This document shows positions 36,013-45,359 of a DNA stretch of 64,000 bases, piece after piece (positions within the stretch are counted from its first letter, which is position 1; every line of letters starts with the position of its first letter). This DNA comes from Mycolicibacterium mengxianglii. Its GTDB lineage: Bacteria; Actinomycetota; Actinomycetes; Mycobacteriales; Mycobacteriaceae. The stretch spans positions 5,208,001 to 5,272,000 of the forward strand of contig NZ_CP065373.1 in NCBI RefSeq assembly GCF_015710575.1, written 5' to 3'. A program made the position numbers and the translations under genes. The notes under the pieces are model-generated. The model saw only the letters and a program-made list of their open reading frames with translations, ran no database searches and was not told the origin of the DNA.

Positions 36013-37561
36013 ACTCGAGGTCGACCCAATCGAGGGTGCGTTGCACGGCCTTCTGCCAACCGGCGTAGCCGGTCGAGCGCTGGTCCTCCGACCATGACGG
36101 GGACCAGCGCTGACCCTCCTGCCAATTCGCCCGCAGCTCTTGGGGATCCGACCAGAACCCGACCGCCAGTCCGGCCGCATAGGCCGCACCCAGCGCCGTC
36201 GTCTCGGCCACCACCGGCTTGACCACCTCGACACCGAGCACATCAGCCTGGATCTGCATGCACAGCTCATTGGCCGTGATCCCGCCGTCGACCTTCAACA
36301 CCTCCAGGTGCACACCGGAATCGGCCTCCATGGCATCGACCACATCGCGACTCTGGTAGCAGATCGCCTCCAACGCCGCCCGCGCCACGTGCGCATTGGT
36401 GTTGAAACGCGACAGCCCGACGATGGCGCCACGGGCATCGGAACGCCAATACGGCGCGAACAACCCGGAGAACGCGGGAACGAAGTACACCCCGCCGTTG
36501 TCGTCGACCTGGCGGGCCAGCGTCTCACTCTGCGCGGCGCCACTGATGATCCCCAGCTGGTCACGCAACCACTGCACAGCCGAACCCGTCACCGCGATCG
36601 AACCCTCAAGTGCGTAAACAGGTTTGGCGTCACCGAAGCGGTAGCACACCGTGGTCAGCAACCCGTTCTTCGACCGCACGATGTTCTCGCCGGTGTTCAG
36701 CAGCAGGAAATTGCCGGTGCCATAGGTGTTCTTGGCCTCACCGACCGACAGACACACCTGCCCCACCATCGCCGCCTGCTGATCACCGAGGGCCGCCGTC
36801 AACGGCACCTCACCGGCCAGCGGGCCCGTCGGCAACGTCACCCCGTACGGTTCCGGCGACGACGAGGACACGATCCGCGGCAGCATCTGGCGCGGAATCC
36901 CGAAGAACGACAACAGTTCGTCGTCCCAATCCAGGGTCTCCAGATCCATCAGCATCGTCCGGCTGGCATTGGTCACATCGGTGACGTGCACCCCGCCTCG
37001 CGTACCGCCGGTGAGGTTCCACAGCAGCCAGGAGTCCGTGGTCCCGAAAATGGCATCGCCGCGTTCGGCCGCCTCGCGCACCCCGTCGACGTTGTCCAGG
37101 ATCCACTGCACCTTGCCGCCGGAGAAGTACGTCGCCGGCGGCAGCCCGGCCTTCTGGCGGATCACGTCACCCCGGCCGTCACGGTCGAGCGCGGCGGCGA
37201 TCCTGTCGGTGCGGGTGTCCTGCCAGACGATGGCGTTGTAATAGGGCCGGCCGGTTTTGCGGTTCCACACCAGGGTCGTCTCGCGTTGATTGGTGATGCC
37301 GAGCGCGGCCAGATCGGTGGCCTCCAGCGACGTCTTGTTCAGCACCGACATCAGCACCGAGGCGGTACGTTCCCAGATCTCCACCGGGTCGTGTTCCACC
37401 CAACCCGCCCGCGGCAGGATCTGCTCGTGTTCGAGCTGGTGCCGACCGATCTCGGCGCCACTGTGGTCGAAGATCATCGCTCGCGTACTGGTGGTGCCCT
37501 GGTCGATAGCAGCTACGAAGTCAGGAATGTCGGCCTCCTCGGGACGAACAGGAACAAGCAC
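36011..37561 (-). CDS. glpK: Glycerol kinase
   Basis: FGGY-family kinase of 516 aa that phosphorylates glycerol with ATP to glycerol 3-phosphate. It has the phosphate-binding [11 protein letters not shown] near the N-terminus, NQRETT, the glycerol-site WQDTRT, and the ATP-domain GTGNFLL and DGG motifs. It closely follows M. tuberculosis GlpK (Rv3696c, from memory). Start uncertain: GTG 37561 is chosen because the longer frame (to 37621) runs into the divergent gene. A GAGGAGG lies inside the coding region just before the conserved DFVAAIDQG, so a later non-ATG start is conceivable. Confidence 0.93.
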   Translation of the reverse strand: MLVPVRPEEADIPDFVAAIDQGTTSTRAMIFDHSGAEIGRHQLEHEQILPRAGWVEHDPVEIWERTASVLMSVLNKTSLEATDLAALGITNQRETTLVWNRKTGRPYYNAIVWQDTRTDRIAAALDRDGRGDVIRQKAGLPPATYFSGGKVQWILDNVDGVREAAERGDAIFGTTDSWLLWNLTGGTRGGVHVTDVTNASRTMLMDLETLDWDDELLSFFGIPRQMLPRIVSSSSPEPYGVTLPTGPLAGEVPLTAALGDQQAAMVGQVCLSVGEAKNTYGTGNFLLLNTGENIVRSKNGLLTTVCYRFGDAKPVYALEGSIAVTGSAVQWLRDQLGIISGAAQSETLARQVDDNGGVYFVPAFSGLFAPYWRSDARGAIVGLSRFNTNAHVARAALEAICYQSRDVVDAMEADSGVHLEVLKVDGGITANELCMQIQADVLGVEVVKPVVAETTALGAAYAAGLAVGFWSDPQELRANWQEGQRWSPSWSEDQRSTGYAGWQKAVQRTLDWVDLE

Positions 37562-37572
37562 TGCAATCGTCC

Positions 37573-38337
37573 ATGATGGACCACATGACTTCGCGGACCG
37601 GGGAAATCGATCGCATGCCACGCGGGGGACCCGACGCCTCCTGCCTGGACCGGCTGCTGGAAACCGACCGCCTGGAGTACCTGGACCGCCACGACGTCGA
37701 CGACGCGGTGAAGCGTCAGGTCATCGGGGCGCTGGACTGGACGGGGCGGGTGTTCGGTAACCACCGCCGGGTCGCCGAGATCGCGCTGGAGGTGATCGCC
37801 GACGTGCCCGACCCCCGGATCCTGGAACTGGGCGCCGGCCACGGGGCAGTATCGCGGCTACTACTGGAGAACCATCCGAGCGCACACGTCACCATCACCG
37901 ACGTCAACACCGAATCGGTGGCCGCGATCGCCGCCTCCGAGTTGGGCTCCCATCCCCGTGCCACGGTGCGGGCGATGGACGCCACCGCCATCGACGCGCC
38001 GGACGGCGCCTTCGACCTGGTGCTGTTCGCACTGAGCTTTCACCATCTGGCGCCGGCGCAGGCTGCCCGGGTGTTCGCCGAGGGCACCCGTGTCGGCCGC
38101 GTGTTGGTGATCGTCGACCTGCCGCGCCCACCGGCGCCGCTGCATCTGCTGCGACTGGCGACCATGTTGCCGTTCGCGCTGTTCGTACCGTTCGTGCACG
38201 ACGGGGTTATCAGCTCGCTGCGCTGCTACAGTCCGTCGGCGCTGCGGGCACTCGCCGAGCATGCGCACCCGGACATCGCGCTGACATTGCGCGGTGGCAT
38301 CAACTCGCCCCAGGTGGTGCTGGCCCGCCGGGTTTGA
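37573..38337 (+). CDS. Class I SAM-dependent methyltransferase
   Basis: Methyltransferase of 254 aa with motif [16 protein letters not shown], acidic strand-2 residue TITDVN, motif II-like AMDATAID and post-motif [11 protein letters not shown], the UbiE/methyltransferase-11 pattern. No membrane segment apart from a hydrophobic stretch near 195-210. Divergent from glpK with only 11 bp between starts if ATG 37573 is used; ATG 37585 or 37615 would leave more promoter room and is equally likely. Substrate unknown. Confidence 0.78.
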   Translation: MMDHMTSRTGEIDRMPRGGPDASCLDRLLETDRLEYLDRHDVDDAVKRQVIGALDWTGRVFGNHRRVAEIALEVIADVPDPRILELGAGHGAVSRLLLENHPSAHVTITDVNTESVAAIAASELGSHPRATVRAMDATAIDAPDGAFDLVLFALSFHHLAPAQAARVFAEGTRVGRVLVIVDLPRPPAPLHLLRLATMLPFALFVPFVHDGVISSLRCYSPSALRALAEHAHPDIALTLRGGINSPQVVLARRV

Positions 38338-38393
38338 ATCACGCTGCGCAGAACTCTGGGACTGCGGAACCATCGGTGCACTAATGGCCTGTC

Positions 38394-39713
38394 GTGACTA
38401 TCGCCGACCCACCGATCCACCCCGGAGCCGACGCCACCGACTCGTCGCGGGTGCGTACCGCGCTGCTGTCCAGCCTGGTCGGCACCACCATCGAGTGGTA
38501 CGACTTCTTCCTCTACGCCACCGCGGCGAGCCTGGTGTTCAACCACGCGTTCTTCCCGGACCAGAGCTCCTTCGTCGGGACCATGCTGTCGTTCGCGACG
38601 TTCGCGGTGGGCTTCCTGGTGCGCCCGATCGGCGGGTTCGTGTTCGGACACATCGGTGACCGGATCGGGCGCAAACGCACCCTGGCGATGACGATGTTCC
38701 TGATGGGCGGGGCCACGGCGCTGATGGGCGTGCTGCCGACGGCAGCGCAGATCGGGGTGCTGGCGCCGGTGCTGCTGTTGCTGCTGCGGGTCGCGCAGGG
38801 GTTCGCACTCGGTGGCGAGTGGGCCGGTGCGGTGCTGTTGGCCGTCGAGCACAGCCCGGCAAAACGCCGCGGCTTCTCCGGCAGCGTGCCGCAGATCGGC
38901 CTGGCCCTGGGCCTGGCGCTGGGCACCGGAGTTTTCGCGTTGTTGCAGGTGCTGCTGTCGGAGGAAGCATTTCTGTCGTACGGCTGGCGGATCGCGTTCC
39001 TGGTCAGCGTGGTGCTGGTGATCTTCGGAGTGGTGGTGCGACTCAAGGCCGCCGAGACTCCGGCGTTCGAGAAGGTGCGCGACGACGAACAGCGTTCCGC
39101 GATCCCGGTCAAGGACATCTTCCGCCCGCCGATGCTGAAGACCACCGTGCTCGGCATGTTGTCGCGCTGGGGCGAGGGTGCCGCCTTCAACACCTGGGGC
39201 GTGTTCGCCATCTCCTACGCGACGGCCACCCTGCACTTCGAGAAGGTGCCGGTGCTGATGGTGGTGACGGCCTCGGCATTGCTGATGGCGGTGCTGCTGC
39301 CCGTGTCGGGGATGCTGGTCGACCGGTTCGGCGCCAAGGTGGTCTACGGCACCGGCATCGCCGCCTACGCGGTCGCGGTCTTCCCGGTGTTCGCGCTGTT
39401 CAACACCGGCAGCATGGTGGCCTACGCCGTCGGCATGGTGGTGGTGTTCGGCATCATCCACGCCTGGTTCTACGGCGCGCAGGGCACGCTGTACGCATCG
39501 TTGTTCCCCACCCGGATTCGGTACACGGGCCTGTCCACGGTGTACCAACTCTCCGGTGTGTACGCCTCCGGCCTGACACCGCTGATCCTGACGGCGTTGA
39601 TCGCCGCCGGCGGCAAGACGCCCTGGCTCGCCTGCGGCTACCTGGTGGGCACCGCACTGATCAGCGTGGTCGCCACGGCGCTGCTGCGGCCCAAACAGCT
39701 GAGCGAACTGTGA
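38394..39713 (+). CDS. MFS transporter, metabolite:H+ symporter (MHS) family
   Basis: Transporter of 439 aa with 12 helices. MHS features: the opening VGTTIEWYDFFLYATAASLVF, motif A GHIGDRIGRKRTL, and FALGGEWAGAVLLAVEH in helix 4-5. The family imports organic acids or compatible solutes such as shikimate, alpha-ketoglutarate and proline betaine. GTG start. The next gene, a GCS2-type ligase, starts 33 bp downstream. Confidence 0.88.
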   Translation: MTIADPPIHPGADATDSSRVRTALLSSLVGTTIEWYDFFLYATAASLVFNHAFFPDQSSFVGTMLSFATFAVGFLVRPIGGFVFGHIGDRIGRKRTLAMTMFLMGGATALMGVLPTAAQIGVLAPVLLLLLRVAQGFALGGEWAGAVLLAVEHSPAKRRGFSGSVPQIGLALGLALGTGVFALLQVLLSEEAFLSYGWRIAFLVSVVLVIFGVVVRLKAAETPAFEKVRDDEQRSAIPVKDIFRPPMLKTTVLGMLSRWGEGAAFNTWGVFAISYATATLHFEKVPVLMVVTASALLMAVLLPVSGMLVDRFGAKVVYGTGIAAYAVAVFPVFALFNTGSMVAYAVGMVVVFGIIHAWFYGAQGTLYASLFPTRIRYTGLSTVYQLSGVYASGLTPLILTALIAAGGKTPWLACGYLVGTALISVVATALLRPKQLSEL

Positions 39714-39746
39714 GGTAGTTCCCGGCCCGTCGTTACGATCAGCGGT

Positions 39747-41237
39747 ATGGGCGAAGAGGTCACGCAGACTGAGTTCAGCCGCGCGCACCGCCAGCAGTAC
39801 CGGCGCAAGGTGCAGCTGTGCCTCGACGTGTTCGAGACGATGCTGAACCAGTCGAGCTTCGACTTCGACCGGCCGTTGACCGGCATGGAGATCGAGTGCA
39901 ACCTCGTCGACTCCGGCTACCAACCGGCGATGTCGAATTCCGATGTCCTGGCTTCGATCGCCGATCCGGCCTATCAGACCGAATTGGGCGCCTACAACAT
40001 CGAATTCAACGTGCCGCCGCGGCCGCTGCCCGGCACGGCCGCGCTGGAGTTGGAGTCCGATATCCGCGCCAGCCTCAATGCCGCCGAGGACAAGGCCAAT
40101 TCCAGCGGCGCGCACATCGTGATGATCGGGATTCTGCCGACGCTGATGCCGGAGCATCTGGCCGGGGACTGGATGAGTCCGTCCACGCGCTATCAGGCAC
40201 TCAACGACTCCATCTTCACCGCACGTGGTGAGGACATCACGATCGATATCGGTGGCCCGGAACGGCTGAGTCTGCTGTCGCCGTCGATCGCACCTGAATC
40301 CGCCTGCACCAGTTTGCAATTGCACCTGCAGGTCTCCCCCGGTGATTTCGCCAGCAACTGGAACGCCGCCCAGGTCCTGGCCGGGCCGCAGCTTGCGCTC
40401 GGGGCCAACTCCCCGTTCTTCTTCGGGCACCAACTGTGGTCCGAGACCCGGGTCGAGTTGTTCGCCCAGGCCACCGACACCCGGCCCGACGAGCTGAAAT
40501 CACAAGGCGTGCGGCCCCGCGTCTGGTTCGGCGAGCGCTGGATCACGTCGATCTTCGACCTGTTCGAGGAGAACGTGCGCTATTTCCCGTCGCTGCTACC
40601 GGAACTGTCCGATGAGGACCCGATCGCCGAACTGGCAGCGGGCCGCACCCCGAATCTGGCTGAGCTGCGGCTGCACAACGGCACGGTGTACCGGTGGAAC
40701 CGCCCGGTTTACGACGTGGTTGGCGAGGGGGCCGACGCCAAGCCGCATCTGCGCGTCGAGAATCGGGTGTTGCCGGCGGGCCCCACCGTGATCGACATGC
40801 TGGCCAACTCCGCGTTTTACTACGGCATGCTGCGCACCCTCTCCGAGGAGGAGCGCCCGGTCTGGACGAAGTTGAGTTTCGCTGCGGCGGAGGCGAATTT
40901 CATGTCCTCGGCCCGCAACGGGATGGATGCCCGGCTGTACTGGCCCGGCGAAGGTGAGGTGACGCCCGACGAGCTGGTGCTGCGGCGGCTGCTGCCGATG
41001 GCCCACGAAGGGCTGCGGCGCTGGGGCGTGTCCACCGAGGTTCGGGACCGTTTCCTCGGGGTGATCGAGGGGCGTGCCAAGACCGGGCAGACAGGGTCCT
41101 CCTGGCAGATCGCGACGGTGCGGGCGCTGCAGGAACGCGGCCTGACCCGACCGCAGGCACTGGCGGAGATGCTGCGGCTGTACTGCGAGCGGATGCACAG
41201 TAACGAGCCGGTCCACACGTGGGACGGCCCGTCTTGA
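39747..41237 (+). CDS. Glutamate-cysteine ligase (GCS2)-family protein (Rv3698-like)
   Basis: Protein of 496 aa with the GCS2 ATP-grasp-like glutamine-synthetase fold: LTGMEIECNLVD near residue 45 carries the acidic metal residues, and AYNIEFNVPPRPL, HLQVSPGDF and RLHNGTVYRWNRPVY follow. It is a distant paralogue of EgtA, encoded about 12 kb away. M. tuberculosis Rv3698 has no settled product that I recall. A carboxylate-amine ligase is expected, with unknown acceptor. It is followed 23 bp later by a methyltransferase on the same strand. Confidence 0.8.
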   Translation: MGEEVTQTEFSRAHRQQYRRKVQLCLDVFETMLNQSSFDFDRPLTGMEIECNLVDSGYQPAMSNSDVLASIADPAYQTELGAYNIEFNVPPRPLPGTAALELESDIRASLNAAEDKANSSGAHIVMIGILPTLMPEHLAGDWMSPSTRYQALNDSIFTARGEDITIDIGGPERLSLLSPSIAPESACTSLQLHLQVSPGDFASNWNAAQVLAGPQLALGANSPFFFGHQLWSETRVELFAQATDTRPDELKSQGVRPRVWFGERWITSIFDLFEENVRYFPSLLPELSDEDPIAELAAGRTPNLAELRLHNGTVYRWNRPVYDVVGEGADAKPHLRVENRVLPAGPTVIDMLANSAFYYGMLRTLSEEERPVWTKLSFAAAEANFMSSARNGMDARLYWPGEGEVTPDELVLRRLLPMAHEGLRRWGVSTEVRDRFLGVIEGRAKTGQTGSSWQIATVRALQERGLTRPQALAEMLRLYCERMHSNEPVHTWDGPS

Positions 41238-41260
41238 GGTGCGGTCGGTAGCGTGGCTTC

Positions 41261-41935
41261 ATGGCCTTCGAAATCATCGACTGGGACGGTGCGTACAAGG
41301 GCGATTCGGAGAACTTCCAGGGCCCGCCACCGTGGAACATCGGTGAACCCCAACCGGAATTGGCGGCCCTGATCGGCGACGGCAAGGTGCACGGCGAGGT
41401 CCTTGATGCCGGCTGCGGTTACGCCGAACTGTCGTTGGCGCTGGCAGCGCAGGGATTCACCGTCGTCGGCATCGAGCTGACGCCCACCGCGGTGGCGGCC
41501 GCCCGTCAGGCAGCTCAGGAACGCGGTTTGGAGAACGCGACATTCGTGCAGGACGACATCACGTCGTTCACCGGGTTCGACGGGCGCTTCGACACCATCA
41601 TCGACAGCACCCTGTTCCATTCGCTGCCGGTGGAAGCGCGTGATGCCTACCAGCGGGCGGTCTTCGCAGCCGCGGCTCCCGGTGCCACCTACTTCATCCT
41701 GGTGTTCGCCAAAGGAGCCTTCCCCGCGGAGTTGCAGGAGAAGCCCAACGAGGTCACCGAAGCCGAACTACGTGAGGCGGTGGGTAAGTACTGGGCCATC
41801 GATGAGGTGCGCCCGGCGTTCATCCATGCCGATATCCCGCAGCTGCCCAATGTTCCTACTCCCCCGCACGACCGCGACGAGAAGGGCCGGATCAAGATGC
41901 CGGCTTTCCTGCTGACGGCGCACAAGCCGGCGTAG
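41261..41935 (+). CDS. Class I SAM-dependent methyltransferase (Rv3699-like)
   Basis: Methyltransferase of 224 aa: motif I VLDAGCGYAELSLALA, acidic GIELTPTA, and DTIIDSTLFHSLP as the post-motif region. The opening IIDWDGAYKG, rich in aromatic and acidic residues, resembles thiopurine/small-molecule methyltransferases. It closely follows the GCS2-type ligase, so both may modify one small molecule (inference). It ends at the base before the stop of the convergent regulator. Confidence 0.82.
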   Translation: MAFEIIDWDGAYKGDSENFQGPPPWNIGEPQPELAALIGDGKVHGEVLDAGCGYAELSLALAAQGFTVVGIELTPTAVAAARQAAQERGLENATFVQDDITSFTGFDGRFDTIIDSTLFHSLPVEARDAYQRAVFAAAAPGATYFILVFAKGAFPAELQEKPNEVTEAELREAVGKYWAIDEVRPAFIHADIPQLPNVPTPPHDRDEKGRIKMPAFLLTAHKPA

Positions 41936-42511
41936 TCACCCGGCGATGACCAGCAGCGCCTCGGCCGGCTGGTTGTCCACCAGTAGCCACCGGTGCCGCA
42001 ACGGCGACGGATGGGTGATCAGGTCGCCCGCGCCGATCCGGTAGGTGCCGGCGCCCTCGACCACGATGTCGAGTTCCCCGGAAATCAGGTAGACCGCCAA
42101 CAGGCCCGGCGTCGCGAACCATTCACCGATGTACTGCTCACCCTCGATGCGGTATTCGATGATTTGCAGTCGCTCGTCGGGACTGAGGACCAAGACCCGG
42201 CCCAGCGCCGCGTCGGGGCGCTCGGCCACCGGCAGCAGCCGTCCCTCGGTGCGGCGCACTACCGTCACCTTGGACTCGGTGCTGGTCGGCAACAGGTCGC
42301 CGGGCGTGACGGCCAGGGCCTCGGCGAGCCGATAGACGGTGATCATCGACGGCATGCTGAGGCCGCGTTCGATCTGGCTCAGGAACGGCTGGCTGATTCC
42401 CGCCCGCGCGGCGGCTTCCCGCATCGATAGCCCGGACTTTTCACGGATGGCCCGGATCGCGCCTCCGGTCCGGATGGCGAGCGCCTGTTCGTCGCCTGTT
42501 TCGGGGCTCAT
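41936..42511 (-). CDS. XRE-family regulator with C-terminal cupin
   Basis: Regulator of 191 aa. The N-terminal HTH spans about 14-70 (IRAIREKSGLSMREAAARAGISQPFLSQIERG). The C-terminal cupin (about 110-188) has GEQYIGEWFATPGLLAVYLISGELD and GAGDLITHPSPLRHRW. This architecture senses small carboxylates or amino compounds. GAGGAGG lies 4 bp upstream of the ATG. It is divergent from the 2-oxoglutarate oxygenase (205 bp), its likely target. Confidence 0.88.
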   Translation of the reverse strand: MSPETGDEQALAIRTGGAIRAIREKSGLSMREAAARAGISQPFLSQIERGLSMPSMITVYRLAEALAVTPGDLLPTSTESKVTVVRRTEGRLLPVAERPDAALGRVLVLSPDERLQIIEYRIEGEQYIGEWFATPGLLAVYLISGELDIVVEGAGTYRIGAGDLITHPSPLRHRWLLVDNQPAEALLVIAG

Positions 42512-42532
42512 TTACCTCCTCGCAACCATTAG

Positions 42533-42553
42533 TTGATAGATACGACATATCAA
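42533..42553. promoter_or_regulatory. Candidate operator between XRE-cupin and oxygenase genes
   Basis: TTGATA (42533-42538) and TATCAA (42548-42553) are a perfect 6-bp inverted repeat with a 9-bp spacer, 22-42 bp upstream of the XRE ATG, in an AT-rich patch. It could overlap the XRE promoter. Confidence 0.45.
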
Positions 42554-42716
42554 AGACCGAACCTCATTACTGCTGCCTATCACACCCACGCGCTACCCCC
42601 CGGCCGCATCAGAACCTGCCGTCACGATAGGGCAGGAGTCCTGCCGGCTGGGCACATAGACCTCAGCAATCGACTCGCAGCCGCCAGACGACACTCGAAC
42701 GAAGGAGACGCCGCCG

Positions 42717-43766
42717 ATGGGCACCGACACCTTTTCAGTTCCGGCCATCGACATCACGCCGTGGGTCACCGACGGCGACGACGATGCCCGACGTGCGGTG
42801 GCCGAGGCCGTCGACGATGCGTGCAGCCGCGTCGGTTTCATGCAGATCCTCGGACACGGCATCCCCACCGCTGCGCTGGACGGGCTGGCAGCGGCGATCG
42901 ATGGGTTCTTCGAGCTGCCCGAAGACACCAAGAAGTCTTACCGGGTGCACGGCGCCAACCGCGGCTACAGCCCGCCCAAGAGCGAATCGCTGAGTTTGTC
43001 ACTCGGGGTGGAATCGGCCACCCGGGTGAACGATTTCTTCGAGGCGTTCAACGTCGGCGTCGAGGCCCGCTCGTTCGCCCACCTCGACCTCGATGAAGCC
43101 GACTACGGCATCAATGTCTGGCCCGGTGAAGTGGCCACCTTCCGGCCCACCGTCGAGCGGTACTTCACCGAAGCCGGCCGGGTGGCCCGGACGTTGACTG
43201 AAATCTTCTGCGCTGCACTGGGTTTGGCGCCCGATTATTTCGACGGTCTGACAGATCACTCGGTGGACGTGTTGCGGATGAACAACTACGCGTTGCCGCC
43301 GGGCACCGTGACCCTCGACGGTGAGCTCACCGGCATGGGTGAGCACACCGATTTCGGCATCGTCACGGTGTTGTGGGCCGATCAGGTCGCCGGCCTGCAG
43401 GTGCTGGGCTCCGATCAACGCTGGCATGATGTGGCCCCCATCGACGGGGCCCTGCTGGTCAACCTCGGTGACCTCACCGCCCACATCACCAACGACCGCT
43501 GGATGTCCACGCTGCACCGGGTGAAGCCGCCGATCGTGGACGGCACCGTCAAGCGCCGGCGTTCGGCAGCGTTCTTTCACGACGGCAATGTCGATGCGGT
43601 GATCTCCACCGCGCCCGGGTATCTGGACGCGGATGCGGGTATGGCGTACCAACCGATCACCGTGGGTGATCACATCGCCGCCAAGCTGGCGGGCTCCCGG
43701 CAGGGAAAGGCGAACGTGGCCGCGGTGCGCGAAGCGGCCCGGGTGCTGGCGGCCCAGCAGAGCTGA
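42717..43766 (+). CDS. Isopenicillin N synthase-like 2-oxoglutarate/Fe(II) oxygenase
   Basis: Oxygenase of 349 aa. An N-terminal DIOX_N region (about 8-125) is followed by the jelly-roll core with iron ligands H210 and D212 (GEHTDFG) and H267 (STLHRV), and the co-substrate R-x-S motif (R281, S283). It would hydroxylate or oxidise a small molecule using O2, in most members with 2-oxoglutarate. No NRPS or beta-lactam genes are nearby, so it is not a penicillin gene. ATG 42717 follows GAAGGAGA closely. Confidence 0.86.
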   Translation: MGTDTFSVPAIDITPWVTDGDDDARRAVAEAVDDACSRVGFMQILGHGIPTAALDGLAAAIDGFFELPEDTKKSYRVHGANRGYSPPKSESLSLSLGVESATRVNDFFEAFNVGVEARSFAHLDLDEADYGINVWPGEVATFRPTVERYFTEAGRVARTLTEIFCAALGLAPDYFDGLTDHSVDVLRMNNYALPPGTVTLDGELTGMGEHTDFGIVTVLWADQVAGLQVLGSDQRWHDVAPIDGALLVNLGDLTAHITNDRWMSTLHRVKPPIVDGTVKRRRSAAFFHDGNVDAVISTAPGYLDADAGMAYQPITVGDHIAAKLAGSRQGKANVAAVREAARVLAAQQS

Positions 43767-43799
43767 CGGGCTCGATCTGGACGACGGATCCCGACATGA

Positions 43800-43832
43800 C
43801 CGAGCGCCGACCCATTTCGGGCCGGCGCTCGG
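43800..43832. terminator. Bidirectional hairpin between convergent genes
   Basis: CCGAGCGCCG (43800-43809) and CGGCGCTCGG (43823-43832) form a perfect 10-bp stem with a 13-nt loop, between the convergent oxygenase and DctA genes. Confidence 0.55.
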
Positions 43833-43872
43833 CGGTTCGGTGGCTCGGCAGTTCGGTGACTCAGCGGCTCGG

Positions 43873-45243
43873 TCAGACGCCGACCGACTGACGCGCGGCC
43901 GTCGCGTCCGCCGCGGGCAATGGGTGGTCGTCGACCATCGTCTGCTCGTCGAACGGGAGCTTGCCGTCGAGTACGTCGTTGATCCGGGCCCGGTCAAGGG
44001 ATTTCGTCCACGAACCGATGAGCACTGTGGCGACCGCATTGCCGGAGAAATTGGTGACGGCGCGGGCCTCGGACATGAAGCGGTCGATGCCGACGATCAG
44101 GCCGATGCCGTCCAGGAGTTCGGGGCGGTGGCTCTGCAGGCCGCCGGCCAGCGTGGCCAGGCCCGCACCGCTGACACCGGCGGCACCCTTGGAGGCGATG
44201 ATCATGAACACCAGCAGCGACAGCTGCTCACCGATCGAGAGCGGGTTGCCCATCGCGTCGGCGATGAACAGCGACGCCATGGTCAGGTATATGGCCGTGC
44301 CGTCGAGATTGAACGAATATCCGGTCGGCACAACGATTCCCACAGTAGTGGGCTGAACACCGGCGTGCTCCATCTTGGCGATCAGCCGGGGCAGCGCGGA
44401 CTCCGACGACGAGGTGGCCACGATCAGGAGGTACTCGCGGGCCAGGTAGCGCACCAGCTTGAAGATCGACAGGCCGGCGACCAGTCGCAGCAGGGCGCCC
44501 AGCACCCCGAAGACGAACAGCACACACGTCAGGTAGAAGGCGCCCATCAGGACACCGAGCTGCACCACAGCGGCGAAGCCGGTGTCGCCGACCACCTTGG
44601 CGATGGCGCCGAAGGCACCGATCGGGGCGAGCCACAGGATGCCGGCCAGGATCCGGAACACCAGTTTCTGCACCATGCCGATGCCGCGCAGGATCGGCTC
44701 GCCGGCGGCACCCATGGCCTGCAGGCCGAACCCGACCAGGAGCGCCACGAACAGCGTCTGCAGCACATTGCCTTCGGTGAGCGAGCTCAGTAGCGAGGTC
44801 GGGATGATCCCGGAGATGAACTCCATGGTGCCGCCGGCCCCGTGCGCCTTCTCTGCCAGTTCGGCGCCTGCGCCCGGATCCGTCGCCACGTTCAGACCGG
44901 TCCCGGGGCTGATCAGGTTGCCCACCACCAGCCCGATGCCCAACGCGACGGTGGACATCACCAGGAAGTACAGCAGCGCCATGCCGCCGACCTTGCCCAC
45001 GGAGGCAGCCTTGCGGACCGACCCGATACCCAGCACGATCGTGCAGAAGATGACAGGGCTGATCATCATCTTGATCAGGCTGACGAACAGCGTGCCCAGG
45101 ATGCCGAGGCCGGACCCGGTGTCCGGGGCGACCAGACCGACGACGATGCCGCCCAGGACCGCGACGATGACGGCGAGGTAGAGCCAGTGGGTGCGGTCGC
45201 GTTTCCTGTCCTGTTTGGACGGTGGGGCCGTGGTGTCTGCCAT
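43873..45243 (-). CDS. dctA: C4-dicarboxylate:cation symporter DctA (copy 1)
   Basis: Transporter of 456 aa, GltPh/DAACS fold: SLIKMMISPVIFCTIVLG, hairpin SSSESALPRLI and NLDGTAIYLTMASLFIA in the substrate region, GVSGAGLATLAGGL in hairpin 2. Imports succinate, fumarate and malate with Na+ or H+. ATG 45243 has AAGGAG 7 bp upstream. It is the first of two close paralogues flanking a CitA/CitB-type system that reads away from it, so it is probably under that system's control. Confidence 0.9.
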   Translation of the reverse strand: MADTTAPPSKQDRKRDRTHWLYLAVIVAVLGGIVVGLVAPDTGSGLGILGTLFVSLIKMMISPVIFCTIVLGIGSVRKAASVGKVGGMALLYFLVMSTVALGIGLVVGNLISPGTGLNVATDPGAGAELAEKAHGAGGTMEFISGIIPTSLLSSLTEGNVLQTLFVALLVGFGLQAMGAAGEPILRGIGMVQKLVFRILAGILWLAPIGAFGAIAKVVGDTGFAAVVQLGVLMGAFYLTCVLFVFGVLGALLRLVAGLSIFKLVRYLAREYLLIVATSSSESALPRLIAKMEHAGVQPTTVGIVVPTGYSFNLDGTAIYLTMASLFIADAMGNPLSIGEQLSLLVFMIIASKGAAGVSGAGLATLAGGLQSHRPELLDGIGLIVGIDRFMSEARAVTNFSGNAVATVLIGSWTKSLDRARINDVLDGKLPFDEQTMVDDHPLPAADATAARQSVGV

Positions 45244-45251
45244 GGCAGCGC

Positions 45252-45300
45252 TCCTTCGGTACGGATCCTTCGGTACGGATGTTGGGATGAACACATGTTC
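45252..45300. promoter_or_regulatory. Tandem 14-bp duplication and palindrome upstream of dctA copy 1
   Basis: TCCTTCGGTACGGA occurs twice head-to-tail (45252-45265 and 45266-45279), duplicating the dctA RBS region on the minus strand. Next to it, GAACACATGTTC (45289-45300) is a perfect palindrome that could bind the response regulator encoded just to the right. Confidence 0.45.
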
Positions 45301-45359
45301 TGGCCCCACGTGATGCAAGTCACTAATAAGTTCATTTCGTTCATCGGAAGGAATGGCCC

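Noticed and set aside
36140..37576. A 478-codon open frame on the plus strand
   Set aside because: Antisense shadow of glpK, whose motifs are complete.
38226..40433. A 735-codon open frame on the minus strand
   Set aside because: It lies antisense to the MHS transporter and GCS2-type genes, is rich in His, Arg, Gln and Gly as GC-rich shadow frames are, and matches no family.
42717..43766. Beta-lactam biosynthesis gene
   Set aside because: The oxygenase has IPNS-family motifs, but no ACV synthetase or related genes are near; the family is broad.
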